Below are positions 1 through 8,118 of a stretch of DNA of 64,000 nucleotides, piece by piece. The first letter of the stretch is position 1, and every line of letters begins with the position of its first letter. The translations under genes and the position numbers were made by a program. The notes below the pieces were generated by a model. That model searched no databases, was not told where the DNA came from, and saw only the letters and a program-made list of their open reading frames with translations. The DNA is from Desulfitibacter sp. BRH_c19. Its GTDB lineage: Bacteria > Bacillota > DSM-16504 > Desulfitibacterales > Desulfitibacteraceae. The stretch lies in NCBI GenBank assembly GCA_001515945.1, contig LOER01000034.1, forward strand, positions 62,001 to 126,000. Reading direction: 5' to 3'.

Positions 1-38
1 TGAAATGTCATTTTTCTAATTGAGTATTCTTCAGCCAT
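1..38 (-). CDS. rimI: Ribosomal-protein-alanine N-acetyltransferase RimI, first 12 codons only
   Basis: An ATG (minus strand, complement of 36-38) opens a frame reading MAEEYSIRKMTF that runs off the window edge. It starts directly after the tsaB stop codon. A GNAT acetyltransferase opening of the form xIRxM followed by an acidic residue, right after tsaB, is the usual rimI position in Bacillota (tsaE-tsaB-rimI-tsaD). RimI acetylates the N-terminus of ribosomal protein S18. Only the start is visible, so the call rests mainly on gene order. Confidence 0.5.
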   Translation of the reverse strand, partial: MAEEYSIRKMTF

Positions 39-746
39 TTATGTACTCCGTTTCCTTTGATCCAGTTTCATTTCTGCGTCTGACTTTCTTATATATAGCG
101 GGGATAGATTAATTACATTGTCTGTTTCTCCCTTTAGGAGACGTTTCCAACCAAGATAGGCAACCTGAGAAGCTCTTGGCAGCCTATTTGCTGATGTGGG
201 AATTGTAAGTCTGTCTCCAAGATTTTTCTCAAACACTAAAGCAAATTCCTCTATTGCATCTCCTAATAATGTGATCTGCCCCTCATTGGCATCTAATTTT
301 TTTATTAACTTAACTGGATCAATTACCATATAGTCACAAAGTCGTTCTAATTCTCCATTTTTAATTCTATAAAGAGCGGTATACACTTCATTTCTTCGCG
401 CATTTAATATGGGACAGATAATTCCTGATACTCCTTGAGCATTATACGCAATTCCGTCAAGACTAGGTATCCCTACCAGAGGCTTATTAAGAGACCAGGC
501 AATGGCCTTTGCAGTTGTCATGCCAATTCTTAAACCCGTGAATGAACCTGGTCCTGAGGAGACTGCTACGCCATCAATATCAGTAATGTTTATACCTACT
601 TCTTTTAGAATCATATCTATCGTAGGCATAAGCCTCTGAGAATGGTTCTTTCGGGTGTTCATTATTGTTTCGGTTAATAATCTTCCATGGTCAATCAAAG
701 CAACTGTATTTACTTGTGTAGAACTATCAATTCCCAATACTATCAT
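39..746 (-). CDS. tsaB: tRNA threonylcarbamoyladenosine biosynthesis protein TsaB
   Basis: A 235-residue ASKHA-fold protein beginning MIVLGIDSSTQVNTVALID, the typical TsaB phosphate-1 motif, with a GPGSFTGLRIG segment near residue 65 that is highly characteristic of the family. TsaB is the inactive TsaD paralogue that scaffolds the TsaD-TsaE complex making t6A37 in ANN-decoding tRNAs. The ATG follows a CAGGAG ribosome site. The start lies 20 bases inside the 3' end of tsaE, so translational coupling is likely. Length is normal for the family. Confidence 0.95.
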   Translation of the reverse strand: MIVLGIDSSTQVNTVALIDHGRLLTETIMNTRKNHSQRLMPTIDMILKEVGINITDIDGVAVSSGPGSFTGLRIGMTTAKAIAWSLNKPLVGIPSLDGIAYNAQGVSGIICPILNARRNEVYTALYRIKNGELERLCDYMVIDPVKLIKKLDANEGQITLLGDAIEEFALVFEKNLGDRLTIPTSANRLPRASQVAYLGWKRLLKGETDNVINLSPLYIRKSDAEMKLDQRKRST

Positions 747-1209
747 GTTTATTCAACTCCTGTAAGAACTTTTCATAATCAGGATTATCTCCTTTAATGT
801 AAATGCTAATATCCCTTTGATTATCTCCTTTAGCAAAAAAGGATAGAATTATCCGATCTTTAGGCAACAAATTTTCAATTAACTCAGGCCACTCAACAAC
901 TGTAACTCCATCATTTGCAGGAAGGTAATCTTCCACTCCCAAATCAATCATTTCCTCACTACTTTCTATCCTGTATGTATCAATATGGTATAAATTATTT
1001 TTACCCTCATACTGATTAATGATTGTAAAGGTAGGACTAGTTACAGAATCATTTATCCCAAACCCTTTTACAATTCCCTTAGTCAGAGTTGTTTTTCCAG
1101 TACCTAAATCACCCTGAAGACAAATAACCATACCAGGGACAATGTAGTTCCCTATAACTTGTCCTAGTTTCATAGTTTCTTTTTCGTTATTAACATGGAT
1201 TTTTATCAT
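727..1209 (-). CDS. tsaE: tRNA threonylcarbamoyladenosine biosynthesis ATPase TsaE
   Basis: About 160 residues from ATG at 1209 (MIKIHVNN), chosen over the longer reading from 1287 because TTAGGAGG lies just upstream of it. The Walker A motif is GDLGTGKTTL, followed by the family motif SPTFTIINQY and a VVEWPE segment near the C-terminus. TsaE is the P-loop ATPase that drives turnover of the TsaB-TsaD t6A synthase in the cytoplasm. It overlaps tsaB by 20 bases and is probably the first gene of a tsaE-tsaB-rimI transcript. Confidence 0.95.
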   Translation of the reverse strand: MIKIHVNNEKETMKLGQVIGNYIVPGMVICLQGDLGTGKTTLTKGIVKGFGINDSVTSPTFTIINQYEGKNNLYHIDTYRIESSEEMIDLGVEDYLPANDGVTVVEWPELIENLLPKDRIILSFFAKGDNQRDISIYIKGDNPDYEKFLQELNKHDSIGN

Positions 1210-1354
1210 TAGTGGCCTCCTAAAACTGATTACCGGATATTGAGAAGTTTTCCCTGTAAAACCTCTTTTATGTCCTATATTATCCAAACATCATCAAGAA
1301 AGCAAAGAAAACTTAGATTACACCAATCTTTAACATTTAGGGCAAACAAAGGCA

Positions 1355-1384
1355 ACGGAAAAACCCACCAAGGTAGTGGGTTTC
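1355..1384 (-). terminator. Intrinsic terminator after the amidohydrolase gene
   Basis: AAACCCAC at 1361-1368 pairs with GTGGGTTT at 1376-1383 around a 7-base loop. On the minus strand the stem runs into TTTTTCC. It sits just past the stop codon at 1397. Confidence 0.7.
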
Positions 1385-1396
1385 ATTAAGTATTAT

Positions 1397-2560
1397 TTAG
1401 TTTTTATAAACTGAATTACCATTTATAAAAACTTCCTTAACTTTGGTTTTTATCTCGAGTGGATCGCCATCCATAACAACCAGGTCAGCGTCCTTACCTT
1501 CAGCTATACTACCAACTCTATCAGCTATTCCCAGTATCTCAGCAGCATTTATTGTAATCGACTTCAATGCCTCCTCAGAATCCATACCTGCCTTAAGTGC
1601 TAAAGCAGCACATAGTGGGAGATATTCTATGGGGATTACAGGGTGATCTGTCATAATGGCTACCTTAACTCCTTTTTTAGCCAAAACTCCGGGAGTCTTA
1701 AATGTCCTTTGACCCATTTCAACCTTAGCCCTGGATGTAAAGCTAGGTCCGGTAACCACAGGAATCTTTCTCTTGACAATCTCTTCTGCAATTAGATGGG
1801 CTTCTGTTCCATGCTCTATAATGATATTTACTTTAAATTCCTCTGCAATTCTAATAGCTGTCATGATATCATCAGTTCTATGTGCATGAGCTCTTAATGG
1901 AATCGTTCCGTCTAATACAAGATTTATCATTTCCATAGCTAAATTTCTTTCCGGTTTTTTATCTGGGTCCCATTTAGCCTTTTGATGCTTATCTCTATAG
2001 TAAATTGCCTTTACAAACTGTTCTCTTAGTAAAGCTGCAGTAGCCATCCTTGTTTTGGGTGCTTTTGACTGCTCTCCATAAACCAGTTTAGGGTTTTCAC
2101 CAAAAGCAATCTTTAGTCCAGCACAGGTATTGACTGCCATCTTATCAATAATTAGTCCATGGGTCTTCATGATAAGAGTGGTTCCACCTATTACATTAGC
2201 ACTTCCAGGTAATATATGTATAGTAGTTACGCCTGCTTGAAGGGCATCTTTAAAAGCCAAATCCCCTGGATAAACCGCATCAATAGCTCTTAAGGTAGGT
2301 GTGATTGGATTAGTAGTTTCATTTAAGTCATCACCTTCGATCCTATACATCTCTTCCATGATACCCACATGGCAGTGGCTCTCAATGAAACCAGGAATAA
2401 CTGTACTGCCCTCAAGATCTATAATTTTACTGTCAGATGGTATCTTTACATCTGTAATACTACCTACTTGCTTTATCTTTTCTCCATCTACAAGTACTGT
2501 TCCTTTTTCATATATTGGGCCAGTTATTGTAATTATCCTACCATTAGTTAATGCCAGCAA
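1397..2560 (-). CDS. Metal-dependent amidohydrolase (imidazolonepropionase-like)
   Basis: A 387-residue amidohydrolase-superfamily enzyme. The N-terminal beta-sandwich is followed by the metal motif VIPGFIESHCHVG (HxH near residue 60), a metal-type histidine in IIIEHGTEAHL, and an aspartate in AIMTDHPVIP late in the barrel. A C-terminal GSIAEGKDADLVVMDGDP stretch is typical of the family. The superfamily hydrolyses cyclic amides, amidines or dipeptides, and the substrate cannot be told from sequence. It is followed by its own terminator, and a C26-type amidotransferase-fold hydrolase lies just upstream, so the pair may share a transcript. Confidence 0.8.
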   Translation of the reverse strand: MLALTNGRIITITGPIYEKGTVLVDGEKIKQVGSITDVKIPSDSKIIDLEGSTVIPGFIESHCHVGIMEEMYRIEGDDLNETTNPITPTLRAIDAVYPGDLAFKDALQAGVTTIHILPGSANVIGGTTLIMKTHGLIIDKMAVNTCAGLKIAFGENPKLVYGEQSKAPKTRMATAALLREQFVKAIYYRDKHQKAKWDPDKKPERNLAMEMINLVLDGTIPLRAHAHRTDDIMTAIRIAEEFKVNIIIEHGTEAHLIAEEIVKRKIPVVTGPSFTSRAKVEMGQRTFKTPGVLAKKGVKVAIMTDHPVIPIEYLPLCAALALKAGMDSEEALKSITINAAEILGIADRVGSIAEGKDADLVVMDGDPLEIKTKVKEVFINGNSVYKN

Positions 2561-2606
2561 AATATCACTTCCTTACTATTCTATTCAATATTATTATAGG
2601 TATATA

Positions 2607-3308
2607 TCATGTTGTACAAGCTCTAACAAATTCATTGAAAATCTGCTGTTGCTCCTTGAATTTATCTGCCATGCATTCTGGATGCCACTGTACCCCAAGA
2701 ACAAACTCTTTACCTGGCATTGTAATTGCTTCCACAATCCCATCTAAACTTTTGGCAATGGAAACCACTCCTTCACCCAAGGTACTCACAGCTTGGTGAT
2801 GAAATGAGTTTACTTTTGCGGTATCTGATTTAAATATATGTCCTAACAAAGAGTCTCTAATAATATGTATCGTGTGTGTTGGATACCATCTGGGAGCATT
2901 TTGTGAATGTTGATATACTCCCGGTACCTGGAGTAATATATCTTGATATATATTACCTCCAAGAGCAATATTTAATACTTGAACACCCCTACAAATTGCT
3001 AAAATAGGTATATCCAGTATAACTGCAGCTTGGACTAGCTTAATTTCAAAGTTGTCTCTTCCTGGTGTAATTTCACCCATTCCAATTATAGGCTCTTGAT
3101 TAAAATAAAATGGATCCACATCAACTCCACCTGATAAAATTATCCCATCAAGGCTGGACAGATAATCATTAATATTTTTTTCTATTGATGGTATCAACAA
3201 GGGAGTAGCTCCAGCCCTTTGCACACACCTTAAATAATAATTAGTTATAAATACTTTCCCTTCTTTAATATCTTCACCACAAGTAATACCAATCTTTGGT
3301 GCAGCCAT
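2607..3308 (-). CDS. Gamma-glutamyl-GABA hydrolase family protein (peptidase C26)
   Basis: A 233-residue class I glutamine amidotransferase-fold hydrolase. The nucleophile elbow is AICRGVQVLNIALGG (catalytic Cys), and the His-Glu pair is in GVQWHPECM near the C-terminus. N-terminal IGITCGED and GGVDVDPFYF match the PuuD/C26 group, which removes gamma-glutamyl groups from small amines. A GGGGGG-rich ribosome site precedes ATG at 3308. The endoA gene upstream ends in its own hairpin, so this gene may begin a unit with the amidohydrolase. The exact substrate is unknown. Confidence 0.8.
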   Translation of the reverse strand: MAAPKIGITCGEDIKEGKVFITNYYLRCVQRAGATPLLIPSIEKNINDYLSSLDGIILSGGVDVDPFYFNQEPIIGMGEITPGRDNFEIKLVQAAVILDIPILAICRGVQVLNIALGGNIYQDILLQVPGVYQHSQNAPRWYPTHTIHIIRDSLLGHIFKSDTAKVNSFHHQAVSTLGEGVVSIAKSLDGIVEAITMPGKEFVLGVQWHPECMADKFKEQQQIFNEFVRACTT

Positions 3309-3349
3309 TTTTATCCCCCCCTGTTAATTAAAATATTCCAAGGGGAAAA

Positions 3350-3376
3350 TAAAAATGCCTACATCTAAGTAGACAC
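3350..3376 (-). terminator. Intrinsic terminator after endoA
   Basis: GCCTAC at 3357-3362 pairs with GTAGAC at 3369-3374 (one G-U). The minus strand then reads ATTTTTATTTT. It is a short stem, just after the endoA stop. Confidence 0.5.
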
Positions 3377-3385
3377 GGAAAACTT

Positions 3386-3736
3386 TTAAACCTCAGTTAA
3401 ACCTAGACTTATTTCCAGTGCTTGATCAACCTTAACCATGAACTCCTCATCTAAAAAAGCTACTTTGTGTTTTAAGCGGCTTTTGTCAATAGTACGTATT
3501 TGTTCCGCAAGAATAACAGAATTCTTTTCAAGCCCGCTTTTAGAACTGGGCATTTCTATATGGGTTGGCAACTTAGCTTTAGAAATTTGTGAAGTGATTG
3601 CCAGCACAATAGTGGTAGGACTATATTGGTTACCAATATCATTTTGAATGATAAGAACAGGTCGTGTTCCACCTTGCTCTGAACCAACAACTGGATTTAG
3701 TTGGGCATAAAATATATCTCCTCTTCTGACATGCAT
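3386..3736 (-). CDS. endoA: EndoA/MazF-type mRNA interferase toxin
   Basis: A 116-residue protein starting [20 protein letters not shown] and continuing [13 protein letters not shown], nearly invariant in Bacillota EndoA (NdoA, MazF). The QGGxRP motif is associated with the RNase active site. The family cleaves mRNA at short specific sequences and is neutralised by EndoAI, encoded immediately upstream with a 1-base gap. The downstream position from alr matches Bacillus, except that xpt lies between. Confidence 0.95.
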   Translation of the reverse strand: MHVRRGDIFYAQLNPVVGSEQGGTRPVLIIQNDIGNQYSPTTIVLAITSQISKAKLPTHIEMPSSKSGLEKNSVILAEQIRTIDKSRLKHKVAFLDEEFMVKVDQALEISLGLTEV

Positions 3737-3737
3737 C

Positions 3738-4013
3738 TTATTTACACTCCGCTAATTTCTCTTCGTAATATTCTTGTGCTTCGTTTTCTACTTCGTAGTT
3801 TTCTACAGCTAAATGTAAGTTAATCTGAGCCATTTCTTGATAACCTTTTTTCATTTGCTCTCTAATACCTCTTTTGTTTTGCTCAGATATATACAACTTC
3901 ATCGCTTCCCTTATAAATTCACTACGATTTCTCTTTTCTCTATTAGCTAGTCCATCTACTTCTTTTAATAAGTTTTCTGGTATACTAATCATGATTCTTT
4001 TGACATGCGACAA
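3738..4013 (-). CDS. endoAI: EndoAI-type antitoxin (ribbon-helix-helix)
   Basis: About 91 residues. A TTG start at 4013 ([20 protein letters not shown]) is preferred because AGGGGGT lies 7 bases upstream; an in-frame TTG at 4034 lies upstream of that site. The N-terminus is a CopG/MetJ-like ribbon-helix-helix DNA-binding segment with [13 protein letters not shown]. The C-terminus is acidic and helical ([15 protein letters not shown]) and probably wraps the toxin. It pairs with endoA and by analogy autoregulates the operon. Confidence 0.9.
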   Translation of the reverse strand: MSHVKRIMISIPENLLKEVDGLANREKRNRSEFIREAMKLYISEQNKRGIREQMKKGYQEMAQINLHLAVENYEVENEAQEYYEEKLAECK

Positions 4014-4110
4014 TAAGGGCACCCCCTGCAACAAATACTTCTTTGCATATGCTATACTCTATTATATCCTTTATGCTATACGTGTTCAAGAACAAATAAT
4101 AACAATAATT

Positions 4111-4680
4111 TTATACAAAGTCAACTTTTCCATTAGTCAAAGCATTTATGCTTACTAGTGTTTCAACCCTTACACCAATTTCCCTTAGTTGTTTACCTCC
4201 ATCCTGGAAGGATTTCTCAATACAAATACCAACACCAACTAAGTGGCAGGCTGCCTGGCGAGCTATTTCAATCATACCTTTTGCAGCTTCACCTGTAGCT
4301 AAAAAATCATCAATTATCAATACCCTATCTTCACTTTTTAAATACTTGGAAGCTACAACTATATCTACTGTCTCATTCTTTGTGAACGAATGAATCCTAC
4401 CACTAAAAAATGCTCCATCCATAGTGGAGGGCTTCTTCTTTTTCGCAAAAACAACAGGAACTCCTAAAACCAACCCTGTCATTAATGCTGCAGCAATACC
4501 TGATGCTTCAACAGTTAAAACTTTGGTTATTATTTCTCCTTCAAACCTTTTTGCAAATTCTTCTCCAATCTTATACATCAAGACGGGATCCATTTGATGG
4601 TTTAGAAAGGAGTCCACCTTTAAAATGTTTGCCGATAATACGTGACCTTCTTCAAGTATTTTTTCCTTTAGCAGATTCAT
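4111..4680 (-). CDS. xpt: Xanthine phosphoribosyltransferase
   Basis: 189 residues from ATG at 4680 (MNLLKEKILEEGHVLS), behind TAGGAGAG. The PRPP-binding loop VLIIDDFLATGEAAKGM is near residue 125, and FAKKKKPSTM matches the Xpt-specific flexible loop. The enzyme converts xanthine and PRPP to XMP for purine salvage. It sits between alr and endoAI, which are usually adjacent in Bacillota. No purine riboswitch was recognised in the short leader. A purine-type locus lies at 42-52 kb. Confidence 0.92.
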   Translation of the reverse strand: MNLLKEKILEEGHVLSANILKVDSFLNHQMDPVLMYKIGEEFAKRFEGEIITKVLTVEASGIAAALMTGLVLGVPVVFAKKKKPSTMDGAFFSGRIHSFTKNETVDIVVASKYLKSEDRVLIIDDFLATGEAAKGMIEIARQAACHLVGVGICIEKSFQDGGKQLREIGVRVETLVSINALTNGKVDFV

Positions 4681-4763
4681 AATGTTCTCTCCTATATATT
4701 TGTTTCCTAAATTTTTAATTATATACAATAGTAAATATCATTTTATTGCATTAAGTTATAAGG

Positions 4764-4827
4764 TAAGGGACACACCGGTTATTGTGGGTTAAAATGTTCA
4801 GCTTTAGCTGAACGAGTTCACTGAAGA
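4764..4827. repeat. Short intergenic palindromic repeat, relative of the 12.1 kb element
   Basis: It contains GGGACACACC near 4767 and a near-perfect palindrome, GTTCAGCTTTAGCTGAAC, around 4796-4813, then GAGTTCACTG. The complement of 12065-12158 has the same order: GGGACACACC, GTTCAGCTTTGACTGAAC, GAGTTTACTG. This copy lacks the middle part. Its right end overlaps the last codons and TGA of alr, so the element borders or supplies the alr stop codon. Confidence 0.6.
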
Positions 4828-5951
4828 TAGACTCTAGGTACTCTTTTATTAACCATACAAACTATCTCGTAATTAATGGTTCCTGTTATATCTGCAATTT
4901 CATCAACACTAACCTGTATACCGTTATCATTCTCTCCAAAGAGAATCACTTCGTCTCCAGGTTGTATATTTTCTTCAATATGAGTTATATCCACCATAAA
5001 CTGATCCATACATACCCTACCTACTACTGGAGCAAAACTATCTCCTATTATAACCTTACCTTTATTTGATAACAATCTATTATATCCATCAGCATAACCC
5101 ACAGGAATTGTAGCAATCTTCCTATTCTGCTGGGCCCCAAAGGTCCGGCCATAGCTAACTGTTTCACCCGCACTAATATTCTTTATGTGAGCGATTCTTG
5201 CTAGTAATCTCATTACAGGTTTTAATTTAATCATGTCTTTCATAATCAAGTCAGGATAAAATCCATAGATGCTTATGCCTGCTCTAACCATATCCATATG
5301 TGTACTAGGGTAATCAATAATCGCAGCACTATTAGCACAATGCCTAACGGGAAACTTTAATCCATAGCTTTCTAACTCCAGTAGGAATTTCTTGAAATTT
5401 TTATATTGATTAATTGTATAGTTCGAAGCCCTATTATCAGCTTCAGCAAAATGTGTAAATATCCCTAATACATTAATGCTATTAAAAGAAAATATTTTTT
5501 TGATTTCCTCTTTGGACTTCTGATTAATTTGAAATCCAAGTCTATTCATACCAGTATCGATCTTTAAATGAACGTCCACCTGTTCCCCAATTTTTTTTAC
5601 TGCACTAGAAAGCCTTTCAGCTTGCGTAAATGAAAACACAGTCTGTGTAAGCTTATACTTGGGGAGATACTCTGCATACTCATCGGGGGTCCATCCAAAA
5701 ATTAAAATAGGAACCTTGATACCTGCTTCCCTTAATTCTATACCTTCTTGAATTGTAGCAACTCCCAAATTATCTGCACCATTATTAAGAGAGATTTTAG
5801 CAACTGGAACAGCACCGTGTCCATAACCATCAGCTTTTACAACAGCCATAAAGTTTTTAGACATTGACCTTTTTCTTAATTCCCTTATGTTGTGGGCTAG
5901 ATTATTAAGATTTATTTCTGCTTTAACTGGTCGCAAATTATTCACCTTCAC
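4818..5951 (-). CDS. alr: Alanine racemase
   Basis: About 377 residues. The PLP lysine motif is FMAVVKADGYGHGAVPVAK near residue 40. The catalytic tyrosine lies in AGETVSYGRTFG, and VGRVCMDQFMVDIT is also diagnostic. It interconverts L- and D-alanine for peptidoglycan. The open frame begins with GTG at 5951, overlapping the nnr stop. A TTG seven codons in, behind AAGGTG, would give MRPVKAEINL, so the start is not settled. Order acpS-nnr-alr is typical of Bacillota. The stop codon falls inside a palindromic repeat. Confidence 0.95.
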   Translation of the reverse strand: MKVNNLRPVKAEINLNNLAHNIRELRKRSMSKNFMAVVKADGYGHGAVPVAKISLNNGADNLGVATIQEGIELREAGIKVPILIFGWTPDEYAEYLPKYKLTQTVFSFTQAERLSSAVKKIGEQVDVHLKIDTGMNRLGFQINQKSKEEIKKIFSFNSINVLGIFTHFAEADNRASNYTINQYKNFKKFLLELESYGLKFPVRHCANSAAIIDYPSTHMDMVRAGISIYGFYPDLIMKDMIKLKPVMRLLARIAHIKNISAGETVSYGRTFGAQQNRKIATIPVGYADGYNRLLSNKGKVIIGDSFAPVVGRVCMDQFMVDITHIEENIQPGDEVILFGENDNGIQVSVDEIADITGTINYEIVCMVNKRVPRVYLQ

Positions 5952-7509
5952 TTATTTCCATTAAGACTATAGGAAGATAATCAATAATATCCATGGCTGT
6001 CAGAGAATACTCACCTGTTTGTTTAACAGCCTTATCTGCAGCATAACCATGAAGAAATACACCCATAGCTGCAGCTGTATCCATATTAAAACCTTGACCT
6101 AAAAGGGCCCCTATTATACCCGCCAGGACATCACCTGTCCCTCCTGTACTCATTCCTGGGTTTCCGGTAATATTTAAAAAAGTCTTACCCTTTGGAGAAG
6201 CAATAAGTGTTTTAGATCCTTTTAATACAAGGATTACACCCCACTCTTTCGCAAATTTTTCTCCAATGGTTAATCTGTCTTTTTGAATTTCCTGGATATT
6301 GATTTGACATAGACGTGCCATTTCTCCTGGATGTGGTGTAAATATAATCTCTGCTTGTATTTTTTTTAGAAACTCTTTATCACTTGCTACAATTCTACTC
6401 AAAAGGTTTAAACCATCAGCATCAAGAACGATGGGAATTTTTATTTGAGGCATTAATTCTTTTAATAAGGTTTCTCCTTCAATTGAAACACTCATTCCAG
6501 GGCCTATAACTATAGTATCTACAGATTTAATCATCTCCAAGATTGGTTCTAAGGAATCTCTCCCAAGAAAGCCCTTATCATTTTCAGGCAATGGTTTTGT
6601 CATAACCTCGGTAAGTTTTTGTTCAAGTATGGAATTTAATGAGCGAGGAATCGCTGCTGTTACAAGACCAGCTCCTGCTTTTAATGCCCCAGTAGCTGCT
6701 AAGTATACAGCACCCGTCATTCCAGGAGAACCACCTACTACAAGTACGTGACCGTAGTTGCCTTTATGTGTGTTTGACTCCCTTTTAGTTAGCTTACTTT
6801 TTACCCAATCTAAAGTTATTAGTTCCCTATTTAAGGAATTCTGATTAAATAACTTTTGTGGTAGTGAGATATCTACAACTTCTATCTGTCCGCTAAATCT
6901 ACATCCTGGCTCTAAATAGAGACCAATTTTTGGCAATCCAAAAGTAATTGTATGGGTAGCTTTAATACATTCTCCGCAAACTTCTCCTGTGTCAGCTTCT
7001 AAACCTGAGGGTAAATCTACACTTAATACTATTTTTTTTGATTCATTTATGAGTTTTATGAGACTTGTAGATATTCCTTTAGCTTCTCCCTTAAATCCCG
7101 TACCATAAATAGCATCTACAATTAAGTCCGAATAAATCATTGCGATATTAACTCTGTGTAGATCCTTCTCATTAATAATTGGATATATTCTCACTCCCAT
7201 GGATTGGAGGATTTTTAGGTTTGTAGCTGCATCACCTTTTATCTCTGATGGACTACTAAGCAAAAAAACCTTCACATCAGCACCTTTGTTTATTAGATGC
7301 CGAGCAATGACCATTCCGTCTCCTCCATTGTTTCCCTTACCACAAAAAATCATAATCCTTTTATTTTCTAAAAAGTAGTTAAATAGTTGCTTTATCTTGT
7401 GCACCACTTGTAAACCTGCATTCTCCATTAAAACAATACCAGGTATAGAATACTTATTAATAGCAATATTGTCTAAATTCATCATTTCATTAGAAGTAAC
7501 AAGTTTCAA
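5938..7509 (-). CDS. nnr: Bifunctional NAD(P)HX epimerase/dehydratase
   Basis: 523 residues and two domains. The N-terminal YjeF-type epimerase carries GKGNNGGDGMVIARHL near residue 55 and VDLPSGLEADTG. The C-terminal ribokinase-like ADP-dependent dehydratase carries GHVLVVGGSPGMTGA, FTPHPGEMARL and the late NPGMSTGGTGDVLAG motif. Together they repair hydrated NADH and NADPH. A TTG start at 7509 follows AGGGGG at good spacing. The gene is coupled to alr by overlap and lies 11 bases after acpS. Confidence 0.93.
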   Translation of the reverse strand: MKLVTSNEMMNLDNIAINKYSIPGIVLMENAGLQVVHKIKQLFNYFLENKRIMIFCGKGNNGGDGMVIARHLINKGADVKVFLLSSPSEIKGDAATNLKILQSMGVRIYPIINEKDLHRVNIAMIYSDLIVDAIYGTGFKGEAKGISTSLIKLINESKKIVLSVDLPSGLEADTGEVCGECIKATHTITFGLPKIGLYLEPGCRFSGQIEVVDISLPQKLFNQNSLNRELITLDWVKSKLTKRESNTHKGNYGHVLVVGGSPGMTGAVYLAATGALKAGAGLVTAAIPRSLNSILEQKLTEVMTKPLPENDKGFLGRDSLEPILEMIKSVDTIVIGPGMSVSIEGETLLKELMPQIKIPIVLDADGLNLLSRIVASDKEFLKKIQAEIIFTPHPGEMARLCQINIQEIQKDRLTIGEKFAKEWGVILVLKGSKTLIASPKGKTFLNITGNPGMSTGGTGDVLAGIIGALLGQGFNMDTAAAMGVFLHGYAADKAVKQTGEYSLTAMDIIDYLPIVLMEISEGE

Positions 7510-7520
7510 TTCTTTTCCCC

Positions 7521-7892
7521 CTATTCGGCTACTACAAAGGCTACCGCATATTCAGAGCAATGTGACAAACTTAAATTAAAACAACTAATATATTGGGATC
7601 TGGCTGATTCAGCTGCTGATCCGCATAAGTTAATGCTTGGTTTTCCCTTACTATCTAGTTTAACCTCAATATCCAGCCAACTTATCTTCCCCTTTCCTGT
7701 TCCTAATGCTTTTAATACTGCTTCCTTTGCAGCAAAGCGTGCAGCCAAGGATGGAAATGGGTTTTTTTTGTTCCAACAATAATTCCATTCATCGAATGTA
7801 AAAATTTTACTTTGAAACTTTTCTTTAAACTTAATAACTGAGGCCTTAATTCTGTGTATACTTACAATATCAGTACCTATCCCTTTTACCAC
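7521..7892 (-). CDS. acpS: Holo-[acyl-carrier-protein] synthase
   Basis: 123 residues. The N-terminal VKGIGTDIVSIHRI has the metal-binding Asp, and FAAKEAVLKALGTG carries the conserved Glu and Lys of the phosphopantetheinyl transferase fold. The C-terminus NLSLSHCSEYAVAFVV is typical. It transfers 4'-phosphopantetheine from CoA to ACP. GTG start at 7892 behind AAAGGAGAG. It is the first gene of the acpS-nnr-alr run and diverges from the kinase gene at 8119. Confidence 0.95.
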   Translation of the reverse strand: MVKGIGTDIVSIHRIKASVIKFKEKFQSKIFTFDEWNYCWNKKNPFPSLAARFAAKEAVLKALGTGKGKISWLDIEVKLDSKGKPSINLCGSAAESARSQYISCFNLSLSHCSEYAVAFVVAE

Positions 7893-8058
7893 TTAATCTT
7901 TCTCTCCTTTACTTTTACTATCAGAAATTATACATTTTTCAGTAGCTAGTATTACGAAGTAGTCTTAGACTATCTTATTTAGGTAAATATCTAACACTAA
8001 TAATTTTCAACATTATCTCGTTAAATCCTTCTTAAATGTTTCTTTTTGCAGGAGTTGT

Positions 8059-8088
8059 TTGACAAAAAGGGGAATTATGCATCATAAT
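8059..8088 (+). promoter_or_regulatory. Candidate sigma-A promoter for the LytS-like kinase gene
   Basis: TTGACA at 8059-8064 and CATAAT at 8083-8088 are separated by 18 bases. They lie 30 bases before the start codon at 8119, whose ribosome site is GGAGG at 8107-8111. Confidence 0.6.
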
Positions 8089-8118
8089 AATTAACGACTT
8101 AAAAGTGGAGGAACTCAA

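Noticed and set aside
4681-4760. Purine riboswitch before xpt
   Set aside because: The leader is short and AT-rich; I could not find the conserved purine-aptamer core.
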